Positions 18,104 to 27,715 of a DNA stretch of 64,000 nt are shown in pieces. The notes beneath the pieces are model-generated. The model was given only the letters and a program-made list of their open reading frames with translations. It did no database searches and had not been told where the DNA came from. This DNA is from Rhodopseudomonas palustris. GTDB taxonomy: Bacteria; Pseudomonadota; Alphaproteobacteria; Rhizobiales; Xanthobacteraceae. Location: contig NZ_QYYD01000023.1 in NCBI RefSeq assembly GCF_003591005.1, forward strand, positions 23,057 to 87,056, written 5' to 3'. Numbering within the stretch: position 1 is the stretch's first letter; each line of letters begins with the position of its first letter. The translations under genes and the position numbers were made by a program.

Positions 18104-18967
18104 TCATCCCTTCCAGCCCTGCAGGAACTCGATCAGCAGATTGGTAACGATCTCGGGCTGTTCCTCGTGCGGCAGGTGTCCGCATTGCGGGATCGCGGCG
18201 GCGCGCAGGTCACTCGCCATCTCGCGCCACACCGCCTCCATATCGAACAGCTTGCCGACCGCCCCGAAATCCGCGCCCCACAGCGACAGCGTCGGGCAGG
18301 CGATCTTGATGCCGGCGTCGGCGAGGTCCTGGGCGATATCGTCGGCGCCGGCGCCATAGTCCGACAGCGCGCCACGCACGCCGCCCTCGGCCGCGAACGC
18401 CTTCACGTAAGCGGCGATCGCATCCTCGGTGATACTCTTGGGGTCATGGCACCAGTCGGTGAAGAAATGGCGCAGCCAGATTTCTTCGCGGCCGGCGATC
18501 AGCGCCTCCGGCAGGTCGGCGACCTGGTGAAACAGGAAGAACCAATATTGCCGGGCGATCCTGGCGTTCATGTCGCGCGCCACGATGCGGGTCGGCACGT
18601 TGTCCATCACCACCAGCCGATCGACCAGATCGGGATGATCCTTGGTCAGCCGCGTCGCCACCCGCGCGCCGCGATCGTGGCCGATCAGCGCGAACTTGCC
18701 GATGCCGAGCGCCTGCGCCAGCGCCACGATGTCGCTCGCCATGGTGCGCTTGTCGTAGCCGCCGGTCGGCTTGTCGGTGTCGCCATAGCCGCGCAGATCC
18801 GGCGCGATCACCCGATACTGCTTCGCCAGCACGGGAAGCTGAAACCGCCACGCATAGCTCGTCTCCGGAAAGCCGTGCAGCAGGACCACCGGCGGCCCAG
18901 ACCCGGCCTCGCGATAAAACTGCCGGATGCCATTGGCGCGGATCGTGGCGTGGCGCGGTTCGGACAT
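18104..18967 (-). CDS. Alpha/beta hydrolase, haloacetate-dehalogenase-like
   Basis: A 287-residue hydrolase resembling the R. palustris fluoroacetate dehalogenase RPA1163. Nucleophile D98 lies in GHDRGARV with substrate-binding R99 and R102; D122 and H264 complete the triad. Y204 (DYGAG) and W142 match two of the halide-pocket residues, but the pocket His is replaced by Y141 (YWFF against HW in the fluoroacetate enzyme). By family knowledge that His helps stabilise fluoride, so a chloro- or bromo-acid, or an epoxide, is more likely than fluoroacetate. It is 100 bases upstream of the IorA-like gene on the same strand. Confidence 0.82.
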   Translation of the reverse strand: MSEPRHATIRANGIRQFYREAGSGPPVVLLHGFPETSYAWRFQLPVLAKQYRVIAPDLRGYGDTDKPTGGYDKRTMASDIVALAQALGIGKFALIGHDRGARVATRLTKDHPDLVDRLVVMDNVPTRIVARDMNARIARQYWFFLFHQVADLPEALIAGREEIWLRHFFTDWCHDPKSITEDAIAAYVKAFAAEGGVRGALSDYGAGADDIAQDLADAGIKIACPTLSLWGADFGAVGKLFDMEAVWREMASDLRAAAIPQCGHLPHEEQPEIVTNLLIEFLQGWKG

Positions 18968-19137
18968 CGGCAGGCTCCTCAGGCATCGGGCTCGACAGCA
19001 GCGAGCGCTGTGGAGCGTCGCGTCCTAGGCTGAGGATAGTCAGGCCGGGCTGCGCCGGATTGCAGCCTTGTGCGGCCGATTGGACGCTTGCATGCAGGCC
19101 ATCGGACGACGCTCGGCGGACCGACCGACTTCTGCGC

Positions 19138-22100
19138 TCAATCGGCGCCGGCTTTCAGCGCGTCGATGAGTTGGCCGACCGCCTCCAGCCTGTCCGCGGG
19201 GTCGATGCTCCGCTTCAGCAGCAATCGCCCGTCGTGCCGCACCACGCCCTGCGGAAGCTCGGCCGGCCCGGGCTGATCGCGCAACGTCAGCGCAATCCCG
19301 TTCGGGCCGGCATCGATCCGCGCGATGCCGAGTTCGCGGCATTGCAAGCTCAGCGTCGCCAGCGCCAACAGATGATCGACCTCCTGCGGCGCCGCGCCAA
19401 ACCGCACGGCGATCTCGTCGCCGAGTTCTTCGATCTCCGTTTCGGTTCCGGCGCGGGCGAGCCGCACGTACAGATCGAGCCGGGTCGCCTCGTCGGGCAC
19501 GTAGCTGGACGGCAGCAGCGATTCGACGTCGAGATGCAGGTCCGGCGTCCAGAAATCATCGAGACGCCGCGGCTTTCCCCCGGTCGCCTGCGCCAGCAGA
19601 TGATGAGTGAGCGCTGCGCCGAACATCTGGACGTGGCCGGCCTGTTGTTCCGACAGCAGATCGCCGGCGCCGCGCAGATCGAGATCGCGGGCGCTGATCG
19701 CAAATCCGGCGCCCGGCCTGCTCAGCTCCTCGAGCGCATCGATCCGCGTTTGTGCGGCAGCGCCGGGGTCGTCGCTCAGCAAGTACGCATACGCGCGGAT
19801 GCCGCCGCGCCCGACCCGGCCGCGCAGCTGATGCAACTGCGCCAGCCCGAACCGCTCCGGCTCGCAGATCACGATGGTGTTGGCGCGCGGAATGTCGAGA
19901 CCGTTCTCGATGATATTGGTGGCGAGCAGGATATCGGCCCGCCCAGCCACGAACTGCATCATGCAGTCTTCGATCTCGGCGACCGGCATCCGCCCATGCA
20001 GCGTCAGCACGCGGAGCTCCGGCACATGCTGTTGCAGCCGCTCCGCCATCGGCGCCAGATCCTTGATCCGTGGGCAGATGACGAAGCTCTGGCCGCGCCG
20101 GCGATGCTCGCGCCGCAGCGCGATCGCCAGCGATGAATCGGCCAGCGGCCCGGTGGTCGTCACCACCGGCACACGCTGCACCGGCGGCGTCGCGATCACG
20201 CTGATGTCGCGCAGCCCGGACAGCGCACCCGCCAGCGTGCGCGGGATCGGCGTCGCGCTCATCGTCAGCGTATGTACGCCGCAGCGCAGCGCCGCGAGCT
20301 TGGCCTTCTCGGCGGCGCCGAAATGCTGCTCCTCGTCGATGATCACCAACCCGAGATCGGCGAAGCCGACATCCTTCGCGGTCAGCGCCTGGGTGCCGAC
20401 CACGACCGCGAGCGAGCCGTCGCCGAGGCGCTGCTTGATCCGCCGCGCTTCCGCGGCCGATGTCATCCGCGACAGATGCCCGACTTCGACGCCGAGTGCG
20501 GCGAAACGCTTTGCGAAATTCGCCGCATGCTGCCGGGCCAGCACCGTCGTCGGCACCACGAGCGCGACCTGCTTGCCGGATAGCACCGTCGCAGCCGCGG
20601 CGCGCAGCGCCACCTCGGTCTTGCCGAAGCCGACATCACCGCAGACGATGCGGTCCATCGGATGGCCGGATGCGAGATCGCGCAGCACGTCCTCGACCGC
20701 GCTGATCTGATCGGGCGTCGGAAAGTAAGGAAACTGCGCGACGAAGCGTTCGTACTCCGCACCCGGCGGGCTGATCTTCGCAGCGGGCGTGGCGCGCCGC
20801 GTCGCGACCGCCTCCGCCATCGTCCGCGCGACCTGCCCGAGCTCGCGCTCGACCTCACTTTTGCGCGCCTGCCAGGTCGAGCCGTCGGCGTCGTCGAGCT
20901 TGAGCCCGCCGGGATCGCTCGAATACGGCCAGACCAGAGCGAGATCGCTGACCGGACACAGCGCCGTCTCGTCGCCGGCGAAACGCAGCCGGATCATCTC
21001 GGCGGTCGGCAGGCCGGGCGACGCCACCTGCTCCAAGCCTTCGAGCACCGCGAGGCCGCGCTGCAGATGCACCACCGCCCCGCCCAACACCGGACGAGCG
21101 GTGAGGTCCGCCGGCTCCGCGCGCCGCGCCATCGGCTGCAGGTGATGGGCGCGGCTGCCCAGCACCTCGGCGGCGCTGATCACGATGCGCGGCGGCTTGG
21201 TCGTCATCCGAAAGCCGGCTTCGAGATCGACCAGCACGGAGGCGATGCCGCCGTCCGGCGCGCGCAGCGCCTTCTGCCAGGCGAGCCGCGGTGCGTTCTC
21301 GCCGGCGAGCCGCTGCATGCGCGCCAGATCCTGCGGCGTCGCCGCCGTGAAGATGATGCGCGCGCCCTGCTCGCGGCTGTCCGCGATGAAGCGGCGCAGC
21401 GCCGCTCGGGGCGCCCGCGCCTGGGAGAATTCCGGCACCGGCTCGCGCGCCGCCGTCGCGGGCAGCACTGTCATCGCGGCGCGAGCCGCCTGCCATTCGC
21501 GGCGGCCGGTGAAACTCGCCTTGCTGTCCGCATCGGCATCGCTGCGCTCGATCGCGCTCAGCCGCGCGTCGACACGGCCGGGCACGTCGGCATCGGCGAT
21601 CAGACTGGCCTCGCGCAAGTAAGTAAAGATGCCGACCGCTTTGGCCGCGCCCGTCGCTGCCGCGCTCACCTCCCGCTCCGACATCGGATCGATCACCACC
21701 GCATCCAGCGCCTCGCCGCCGGTCGAGACGCCGGGCGTGAAGCTGCGAATGCCGCTGATGACGCCGTCACCAAGTTCGATCCGCAGCGGCGACAGCGCGC
21801 CCGCCGGATAGGCCTCGATCGACTGGCCGTGCACCAGCGCGCCGCCCGGGTAGTCGGCCGGCTCGTCGAGATCGTAGCCACAGCTTTGCAGACGTTCGGC
21901 CAGCGCATCGATCTCGAACGGTTGGCCGACTTCCAACCGGAGACTTGCACCGCCCCACTCCGTCGGCGGCGGCACATACGGCAGCATCGCCTCGACAGTC
22001 GTGATCAGCAGCGGAGGATCTGCGCTTTCGGCCAGACGCCGGAGCACGTGACTGCGCCGGCCCGCGATCTCGCGCGATGGTTCGAGCTGTTCGAACGGCA

Positions 22101-22410
22101 GAGTGTCGAACCGCGGCAGCACCACCACGCCGCACTGCGGGTCGAACGCGTGGAGAATAGCTCCGAGCCGCTCGGCGCGGGCCTCGTCGCGCGCGATGAA
22201 GACGAGACCTTTGGATCCGGATTTGCGCCGCCGCTGCAACAGGCCGATGGCCAACAGACCTAGCGGAGCGGCCGAGGAGATCTGCTGCTTCGCTTGTTTG
22301 GAAGCTGATCCAGCCTTCGCCCGGCTCCGCGTCTTCGCCGGCGCTTTGGCAATGCTCCGCGTCGGACGTTCGGATGGCGGGGCCGTCGCGTCGCCGTCCG
22401 GTTGGCGCAT
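19138..22410 (-). CDS. Mfd-like DEAD/DEAH helicase (transcription-repair coupling factor paralogue)
   Basis: About 1090 residues with the Mfd order: UvrB-like N-terminal region, an RNAP-interaction-like segment (GGAVVHLQRGLAVLEGLEQV), helicase motor and TRCF C-terminal domain. Motor motifs: GDVGFGKTE (Walker A), IDEEQH, SATPIPRTLAG, ATNIIENGLDIP and QLRGRVGR. The N-terminal 50 residues are basic and low-complexity. I used ATG 22410; an in-frame ATG at 22476 is possible. The interaction region is more divergent than in typical Mfd (HVDHGIGRYEGLE), so it may be a second, specialised copy. Whether a standard mfd exists elsewhere cannot be seen here. Confidence 0.85.
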   Translation of the reverse strand: MRQPDGDATAPPSERPTRSIAKAPAKTRSRAKAGSASKQAKQQISSAAPLGLLAIGLLQRRRKSGSKGLVFIARDEARAERLGAILHAFDPQCGVVVLPRFDTLPFEQLEPSREIAGRRSHVLRRLAESADPPLLITTVEAMLPYVPPPTEWGGASLRLEVGQPFEIDALAERLQSCGYDLDEPADYPGGALVHGQSIEAYPAGALSPLRIELGDGVISGIRSFTPGVSTGGEALDAVVIDPMSEREVSAAATGAAKAVGIFTYLREASLIADADVPGRVDARLSAIERSDADADSKASFTGRREWQAARAAMTVLPATAAREPVPEFSQARAPRAALRRFIADSREQGARIIFTAATPQDLARMQRLAGENAPRLAWQKALRAPDGGIASVLVDLEAGFRMTTKPPRIVISAAEVLGSRAHHLQPMARRAEPADLTARPVLGGAVVHLQRGLAVLEGLEQVASPGLPTAEMIRLRFAGDETALCPVSDLALVWPYSSDPGGLKLDDADGSTWQARKSEVERELGQVARTMAEAVATRRATPAAKISPPGAEYERFVAQFPYFPTPDQISAVEDVLRDLASGHPMDRIVCGDVGFGKTEVALRAAAATVLSGKQVALVVPTTVLARQHAANFAKRFAALGVEVGHLSRMTSAAEARRIKQRLGDGSLAVVVGTQALTAKDVGFADLGLVIIDEEQHFGAAEKAKLAALRCGVHTLTMSATPIPRTLAGALSGLRDISVIATPPVQRVPVVTTTGPLADSSLAIALRREHRRRGQSFVICPRIKDLAPMAERLQQHVPELRVLTLHGRMPVAEIEDCMMQFVAGRADILLATNIIENGLDIPRANTIVICEPERFGLAQLHQLRGRVGRGGIRAYAYLLSDDPGAAAQTRIDALEELSRPGAGFAISARDLDLRGAGDLLSEQQAGHVQMFGAALTHHLLAQATGGKPRRLDDFWTPDLHLDVESLLPSSYVPDEATRLDLYVRLARAGTETEIEELGDEIAVRFGAAPQEVDHLLALATLSLQCRELGIARIDAGPNGIALTLRDQPGPAELPQGVVRHDGRLLLKRSIDPADRLEAVGQLIDALKAGAD

Positions 22411-22635
22411 ATCGGCCAACTCAGCGCAACCGCGGCTCAATGATCGTCGGTATATCCGGCAAGCCCATGTGACCATTGCCGGTGATCGCCGGCGTATCGT
22501 TGCGGTGAGCTTCGGGCTTGAGTGGCGCGGCCATCACGGGTCCTTCCATTGCCCGCGATAAGCCGCTGACACCGCGCTTGGTTCCTGGAAGACAGGTCCG
22601 GCTGACAGGGCCACCCCTGCGTCACGCGCTCTCGA

Positions 22636-24084
22636 TTAACGTCCTCGCCACCGCGCGTGAAAATCGCCCAGCGTGTGCTGCGAGCGTTCCAGCATCGGCT
22701 TGAGAGCACGCATCCGCTCGCCCTGGGCGCGGGCTGCTTTGGCGACTTCGCGTTCGATCGCGTCGAGGTCGACGCCGAGCACGCGGCCGTCGCCGACGAT
22801 GCGGCGGCCGGCGACATAGACGTCCTTGACGTGCGCGGTGGTGGCGCGGGTCAGCGCCACCTCCATCGGATCGATCATGCCGTCGATCAAATCGTAGGCG
22901 AGCGCGTCGTAGTCGAGCACGACGAGATCGCCCGGCGCACCGGCGGTGACTTCCCCATAACCGTCCCGATTGTTGACCGCCTTGAAGCCGTTGCGGTGCC
23001 AGCCGTCGAACAGCAGCTGCTGCGTCAGCGGCGCCGGGCTGGCATCGAGCGAGAACAGCCAGTGGCCGACGCGTAGCTCGCGAAATGCGTCCTCGTCATC
23101 GTCGATCGAGAACGAGTCGATGCCGAACGAGAACTTCATCCCGGCCTTGATGTAGTCGCCGACGGGCGCGATGCCCGAGCGCAGCCGCAGGTTCGAGCTC
23201 ATGTTGATGGCGATCTGCGCGTCCTGCTCCGCCATGATGCGGATGTCGTCGGGCCGCAGCCAGACGCCATGTGCTCCGGTGAAGCGTGGGCTGATGACGC
23301 CGAGATTCGCCAGATGCGGGATGAAGCCGTCCGGATAGGTCTCGTCGGCCCAGCGGCGCTGAATCGAGGTTTCGAGCAGATGCGTCGTGACGCGCCGCCC
23401 GTCGCGAGCCGACGCCTCCGCCACCGCCGCCAGCAACGCATCCGAGCACGCCTGCGGACTGTTCGGACCGTACTGCACCGACACCGTCGGCCCGTCGATG
23501 CGCCGGCCGATGTCGGCGACGAGGTCCATGTAGGTCGCCGGGCTCGGGAACGGATACAGCCAGGTCTTCTCGATGAAGTCGCGGTCCTGCGCCGGATGCA
23601 GCCGCAGCAGTTCGGCATCGTTGCCGTAGCCTAGCGTCTGCTGGTCGCGCAGCGGCACCACCAGCGCCAGCCGGACGCCCACGTCCCGCGCCGCGCGCGC
23701 GATGATCTCGGCATCCTCGGCGAGCCGGTCGACCTTGATCGACGAATAGACGTGCATCACCGAACCGACGCCGGCCCGTGCCAGCCGCCCGAACGCCAGC
23801 GCCGAATTGAGGTAGAGGTCAATCGGCGGCTGCGCGTACAGCGCGGCGCGCCAGATCTCGAAGGTCTGGTCGCGGGCGCCGAACGCGATGTGATGCAGGC
23901 CGCGGACGTGGTCGTGCGCATCGACCAACGCCGGCATCGCCAGCAGCCCCTTGCCCTGCCCCTCCGCGGCGCCGACCGATCCGATCCGATCGTCCGCGAA
24001 TGTGACGGATGCGTCGCGGCGCATCTCGCCTCGGCCGGGAGCCATGGCCAGATACTCGACGTTCAATCCGGCTGCAGCGTTCAT
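22636..24084 (-). CDS. Amidohydrolase, ATZ/TRZ- or cytosine-deaminase-like
   Basis: A 482-residue metal-dependent hydrolase of the amidohydrolase superfamily. AAGGAG lies 5 bases before the ATG at 24084 (an adjacent upstream ATG is too close). Metal ligands: H58 and H60 in DAHDHV, His in VTTHLLETS, His in TGAHGVWL and the Asp in FGIDSFS. It belongs to the deaminase/dechlorinase branch that acts on N-heterocycles and amidines. A gap with a palindromic repeat separates it from the Liv-type transporter operon that reads toward it, so it may be that operon's last gene or a separate unit. Confidence 0.85.
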   Translation of the reverse strand: MNAAAGLNVEYLAMAPGRGEMRRDASVTFADDRIGSVGAAEGQGKGLLAMPALVDAHDHVRGLHHIAFGARDQTFEIWRAALYAQPPIDLYLNSALAFGRLARAGVGSVMHVYSSIKVDRLAEDAEIIARAARDVGVRLALVVPLRDQQTLGYGNDAELLRLHPAQDRDFIEKTWLYPFPSPATYMDLVADIGRRIDGPTVSVQYGPNSPQACSDALLAAVAEASARDGRRVTTHLLETSIQRRWADETYPDGFIPHLANLGVISPRFTGAHGVWLRPDDIRIMAEQDAQIAINMSSNLRLRSGIAPVGDYIKAGMKFSFGIDSFSIDDDEDAFRELRVGHWLFSLDASPAPLTQQLLFDGWHRNGFKAVNNRDGYGEVTAGAPGDLVVLDYDALAYDLIDGMIDPMEVALTRATTAHVKDVYVAGRRIVGDGRVLGVDLDAIEREVAKAARAQGERMRALKPMLERSQHTLGDFHARWRGR

Positions 24085-24176
24085 CATCACTCCTTGGGCT
24101 TAGAGCCTGACTCAAAACTAAGGCCGAACACTCGGCCGCCTCTTGCAGTCGTTAGTTTGCTCAAAAATTCCGTCAG

Positions 24177-24260
24177 GGTCGGGCTTGTCCCGGCCATCCA
24201 CACCTTGTCTGCATTGCCCTCAGCAAGGCGTGGAGGCCCGGTACAAGGACGGGCATGACG
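24177..24260. repeat. Imperfect long inverted repeat between amidohydrolase and transporter genes
   Basis: The left part has GTCGGGCTTGTCCCGGCC then ATCCACACCTTG (24178-24207). The right part, CAAGGCGTGGAGGCCCGGTA to GGGCATGACG (24224-24260), is a degenerate reverse complement. The GGCTTGTCCCGGCCAT core recurs at 53471-53491, so this is a dispersed family. It may terminate or attenuate the transporter operon before the amidohydrolase. Confidence 0.7.
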
Positions 24261-24309
24261 CGCGGAGAGGGATGTCCTGATTTCAGAGGGCACATTTTCG
24301 GTCAGGCTG

Positions 24310-25005
24310 TTAAGAGAAATACGCGTCGGCGATCGCGTCGCTCGCCAGCGCATCGCTCATCGCGCCGCGCCAGGCGACGCGGCCGGTCGCCAGCACGATG
24401 CAGTCGTCGGCGAGCGCGCGGGCGATCTCGAGATTCTGCTCGACCAGCAGAATGCCGATGCCGCGCTCGCGAATCTGCTGCACGATGCCGATCATCGACC
24501 GTGTGATGCCGACCGCGAGGCCGGCAGACGGCTCGTCCAGCAGCATCACTTTCGGATTGGTGATCAGCGCGCGGCCGATCGCCAGCATCTGTTGCTCACC
24601 GCCGGACAACGAGCCGGCGAGCTGCGACTTGCGCGATGCCAGCGCCGGAAACATTTCGTAAATGGTGTCGAGCGGCAGCGGCGGCCGGCCGCGCGGCGCC
24701 GACATCCCGGCGCGCAGAGTTTCGTCGACGCTGAAGTTCGGGAACAGCTCGCGCCATTGCGGCACCAGCGCGAGTCCGCCGCGCACGATGGTACTCGCGG
24801 GCTTGCGGGTGATGTCGCGGCCATCGAAGGTCACGCGGCCACCCGACGCCGGCAGCAGCCCGGCGATCGCTTCGACGCTCGAGGTCTTGCCTGCACCGTT
24901 AGCTCCGAGCAGCGCCAGGCATCGGCCGCTCTCGATCTCCAGATCGAGCGCGTGCACCACTTCGACCGAGCCGTACGCGACCTTCAAATTTTCGACGCGC
25001 AGCAT
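24310..25005 (-). CDS. ABC transporter ATP-binding protein, LivF type
   Basis: A 231-residue ATPase starting MLRVENLKVAYGSVEVVHAL at ATG 25005, which overlaps the preceding stop by one base. Walker A GANGAGKTS (Ser for the usual Thr), signature LSGGEQQM, Walker B MLLDEPSAGLA, and the H-loop VEQNLEIA, which is diagnostic of the LivF branch. It works with the fused permease-ATPase encoded just upstream, giving this importer two ATPase domains in separate chains. Confidence 0.9.
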   Translation of the reverse strand: MLRVENLKVAYGSVEVVHALDLEIESGRCLALLGANGAGKTSSVEAIAGLLPASGGRVTFDGRDITRKPASTIVRGGLALVPQWRELFPNFSVDETLRAGMSAPRGRPPLPLDTIYEMFPALASRKSQLAGSLSGGEQQMLAIGRALITNPKVMLLDEPSAGLAVGITRSMIGIVQQIRERGIGILLVEQNLEIARALADDCIVLATGRVAWRGAMSDALASDAIADAYFS

Positions 25006-26810
25006 CACGCGGCCTCTTCGACTTCGCCGAAATAGATCCGGCGGACATCCTTGCGGGCGATCACGTCCGCGGGATCGCCTTCCGCGATCAATCGGCCGTT
25101 GGCCATCACCGACAGGCGGTCGCACAGCGACGCAAGAAAGCCGATGTTGTGCTCGACCACCAGCATGGTGGCGCCGAGCTCGGCGTTCAGCGACTTAAGT
25201 AACTGCACGATCTGCTCGACCTCGTGATGGCTAACGCCGGACACCGGTTCGTCGAGCAGGATCAGCCGCGGTCGCGACACGATCGCGCGGGCGATCTCGA
25301 GCCGGCGCTGATCGCCGAGCGACAGCTTGCCGGCTGGCGCGTCGATCAGTCCGCCAAGCCCGACGGCGCCCAGTGCCCACCTCGCCTGCTCGTCTTCGCG
25401 GCGGCTGGCGGCGCCGGCCAGCGCCCAGTCGAAGCTGCGGCGCAGCGAAGCCCCGACCTGATTGCGCCCGAGGCCGACGATGACGTTCTCGCGGCAGGTC
25501 AGCGTCGGGAAGATCGCGACGTTTTGGAACGTCCGCGTCACGCCGAGGCTGGCGCGGTCCTCGACGCGTCCGCGGGTGACGTCCTCGCCGAACAGATGCA
25601 CCGCGCCTTCGTCGGGACGAACGAAACCGGAGACCATGTTGAATAGCGTGGTCTTGCCTGCGCCATTCGGCCCCATCACGCCGTGCAGGCTGCCGACGGC
25701 GACATCGAGGTCGACATGATCGACCGCCGTCAGCGCGTCATAGCGCTTGACCACGCCGGTGGTGATCAGCGCGCGGTCGGTGGTCGCTGTCCACGACGAA
25801 GTTCGGGCCGGCGCAGCAATCGTTGCCGCCCTACCCACGGCGGGCTCCGGGCCAATGACCCGCACACCGCTTGCCTGCCGCCGGCTGAACCGCGCGAACA
25901 GATCGGTCAGGCCGCCGCGAAAGTACACGATGATCACCAGCACGATTGCCGACAGGATCAGCTCGATAAAGCCGGCGATCGGTCGCAGCACTTCCGGCAA
26001 AATCCGCAGCAGGCTGCCGCCGAGCGCCCCACCCCACACCGATCCGAGGCCGCCGACGATCGGATAGGCCAGGTTGAGGATCGACGTGTGCAGGCCGAAG
26101 CTTTCCGGATCGATGATGCGAAACCGCGGCGCGCTCACCGCAGCCGCCATCGCCACGGCGGCCGAACTCACTGCAAAGGCGGCGATCAGATAGTGCTCGG
26201 GCCGGATTCCGAACGCGCGGGCGCCGACCTCGTTGATCGCCAGCGCGCGCAGGTTCTTGCCGAACGGGCCATAAAGCAGGATCAGCAGCGGCATCATCGC
26301 CAGCGCGCAGAACACCGCGGCGACGACGAGGTTGGCCATGTCGGACGTGATGGCATGGCCGAAGATCGTCGGTACCGGCACGTTGAGGCCTTCGGCGCCG
26401 CCGCTCAGCCCCTTGCTCTCGCGGATCGCGATGATGACGATCGACTGAAAAACCAGTGTCACCAGCGCGAGATTGTGGCCGCGAAACCGCACCGCCGGCA
26501 CCGCAAGCACAATTCCCGCAACTGCGCCGACGATGCCGGCAACCAGCACCGCGATCGGAAAAGGGCAGACCAGATGGATCATCAGCAGCGCTGCGGTGTA
26601 GGCCCCCAGCGCCTGAAACGCACCGGTCGCCAGCGAAATGCAGCGCGCGAAGCTGATCAGCACCGTCAGCCCCATGCCGATGATGATCGCGGTGGCCGCG
26701 AGCGACAGCACGTAGCGCCAATAGTCATTGGCCAGCGCGCCGACGACCAGGAACGCCGCGAGCACTGCCGCCGGAACGACGAAGATGTTGATCAGACGGC
26801 GGTCAGACAT
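25005..26810 (-). CDS. Fused LivM permease-LivG ATPase
   Basis: A 601-residue two-domain protein. Residues up to about 320 are a LivM-type permease (many apolar helices; GGLGSVWGGALGGSLL; FRGGLTDLF end). A proline/alanine-rich linker follows, and from about 350 a LivG-type ATPase (Walker A GPNGAGKTT, signature LSLGDQRRLEIARAI, Walker B ILLDEPVSGVS, VVEHNIGFL). The start is ATG 26810, 8 bases inside the end of the LivH gene. Such fusions ensure a 1:1 ratio of permease to ATPase; they are known but uncommon in this family. Confidence 0.9.
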   Translation of the reverse strand: MSDRRLINIFVVPAAVLAAFLVVGALANDYWRYVLSLAATAIIIGMGLTVLISFARCISLATGAFQALGAYTAALLMIHLVCPFPIAVLVAGIVGAVAGIVLAVPAVRFRGHNLALVTLVFQSIVIIAIRESKGLSGGAEGLNVPVPTIFGHAITSDMANLVVAAVFCALAMMPLLILLYGPFGKNLRALAINEVGARAFGIRPEHYLIAAFAVSSAAVAMAAAVSAPRFRIIDPESFGLHTSILNLAYPIVGGLGSVWGGALGGSLLRILPEVLRPIAGFIELILSAIVLVIIVYFRGGLTDLFARFSRRQASGVRVIGPEPAVGRAATIAAPARTSSWTATTDRALITTGVVKRYDALTAVDHVDLDVAVGSLHGVMGPNGAGKTTLFNMVSGFVRPDEGAVHLFGEDVTRGRVEDRASLGVTRTFQNVAIFPTLTCRENVIVGLGRNQVGASLRRSFDWALAGAASRREDEQARWALGAVGLGGLIDAPAGKLSLGDQRRLEIARAIVSRPRLILLDEPVSGVSHHEVEQIVQLLKSLNAELGATMLVVEHNIGFLASLCDRLSVMANGRLIAEGDPADVIARKDVRRIYFGEVEEAA

Positions 26811-27690
26811 GTCGTCGTTTCGCTTCCGGGAATAGTCCCTCCGGTCGCACCAGCAGGACGCAGAACAGAATGAAGAAGCTGATCGCCGTACCCAACGTGC
26901 TGGAGACATAGGCCGCCGCCAGCGTCTCGATGATTCCGAGCAGGATGCCGCCGATCAGCGCACCGCCGAGCGAATCGAAGCCGCCGATCACCGCGGCGAT
27001 GAAGGCCGACGAGATGATGAACACCGCAAGATCCGGCGAGACGCCCTTGCTCGGGGCCGCAAACGCGCCGGCGAGCCCGGCGAGCGCCGAGCCGAGAAAC
27101 CAGGTGGTGACGTAGACTCCTTCGACCGAGTAGCCGCACAGCTGCGCACCGCGGCTGTTCGACGCCATCGCCCGCATGCTGCGGCCGAGCGGCAGGTAGC
27201 GGAACGTCACCAGCGCGGCGAGGCCGGTCGCGAGCGCGCCGAGCGTGACCCAGAGCTGCTCGCGTGTGACGATCACCACCGAGCCGCCGAACTCGATCAG
27301 GAACGGGCGGCCCTTGAACACCGCGGGCACGGCGAGCAGTTCGGAATTCTCGGCAAGCCGAAACGCCTCGGACAGCAGCGTGCCGAGGAAGATCGTGCCG
27401 ACGATGACGATGAATAAATCGGCCTTGCGCAGCGGCCGGAGCACCGAGATCTCGAGGAACGCACCGAGCGCGCCGATGAGGATCGGCACCAGCACATAGG
27501 CGGTCCAGTACGGCCATTCATAGACGACGACGATCTGGTAAGTGGCAAACGCGCCGAGCATGACCAGGCCGCCATGCGCGAAGTTGACCGTTCTGGTGGC
27601 CTTGTGAATGACCACCAGTCCGATCGCTGCGAGTGCATAGACGGCGCCGATCTTGGCGCCGCCCAGCAGTGTCATCAGCAGTTCGGCCAT
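26803..27690 (-). CDS. ABC transporter permease, LivH type
   Basis: A 295-residue inner-membrane permease with the LivH signature VNFAHGGLVMLGAFATYQIV (about residues 34-53), the coupling loop around RAMASNSRGAQLCGYS and a C-terminal LLVRPEGLFPE. It pairs with the LivM half of the fused protein. It begins 25 bases after the binding-protein gene and overlaps the fusion gene by 8 bases, so the four genes form one operon of an importer whose ligand is unknown but probably tied to the amidohydrolase pathway. Confidence 0.9.
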   Translation of the reverse strand: MAELLMTLLGGAKIGAVYALAAIGLVVIHKATRTVNFAHGGLVMLGAFATYQIVVVYEWPYWTAYVLVPILIGALGAFLEISVLRPLRKADLFIVIVGTIFLGTLLSEAFRLAENSELLAVPAVFKGRPFLIEFGGSVVIVTREQLWVTLGALATGLAALVTFRYLPLGRSMRAMASNSRGAQLCGYSVEGVYVTTWFLGSALAGLAGAFAAPSKGVSPDLAVFIISSAFIAAVIGGFDSLGGALIGGILLGIIETLAAAYVSSTLGTAISFFILFCVLLVRPEGLFPEAKRRHV

Positions 27691-27715
27691 GAGCGTTCCT
27701 CGAGCTGCGCGCCGG

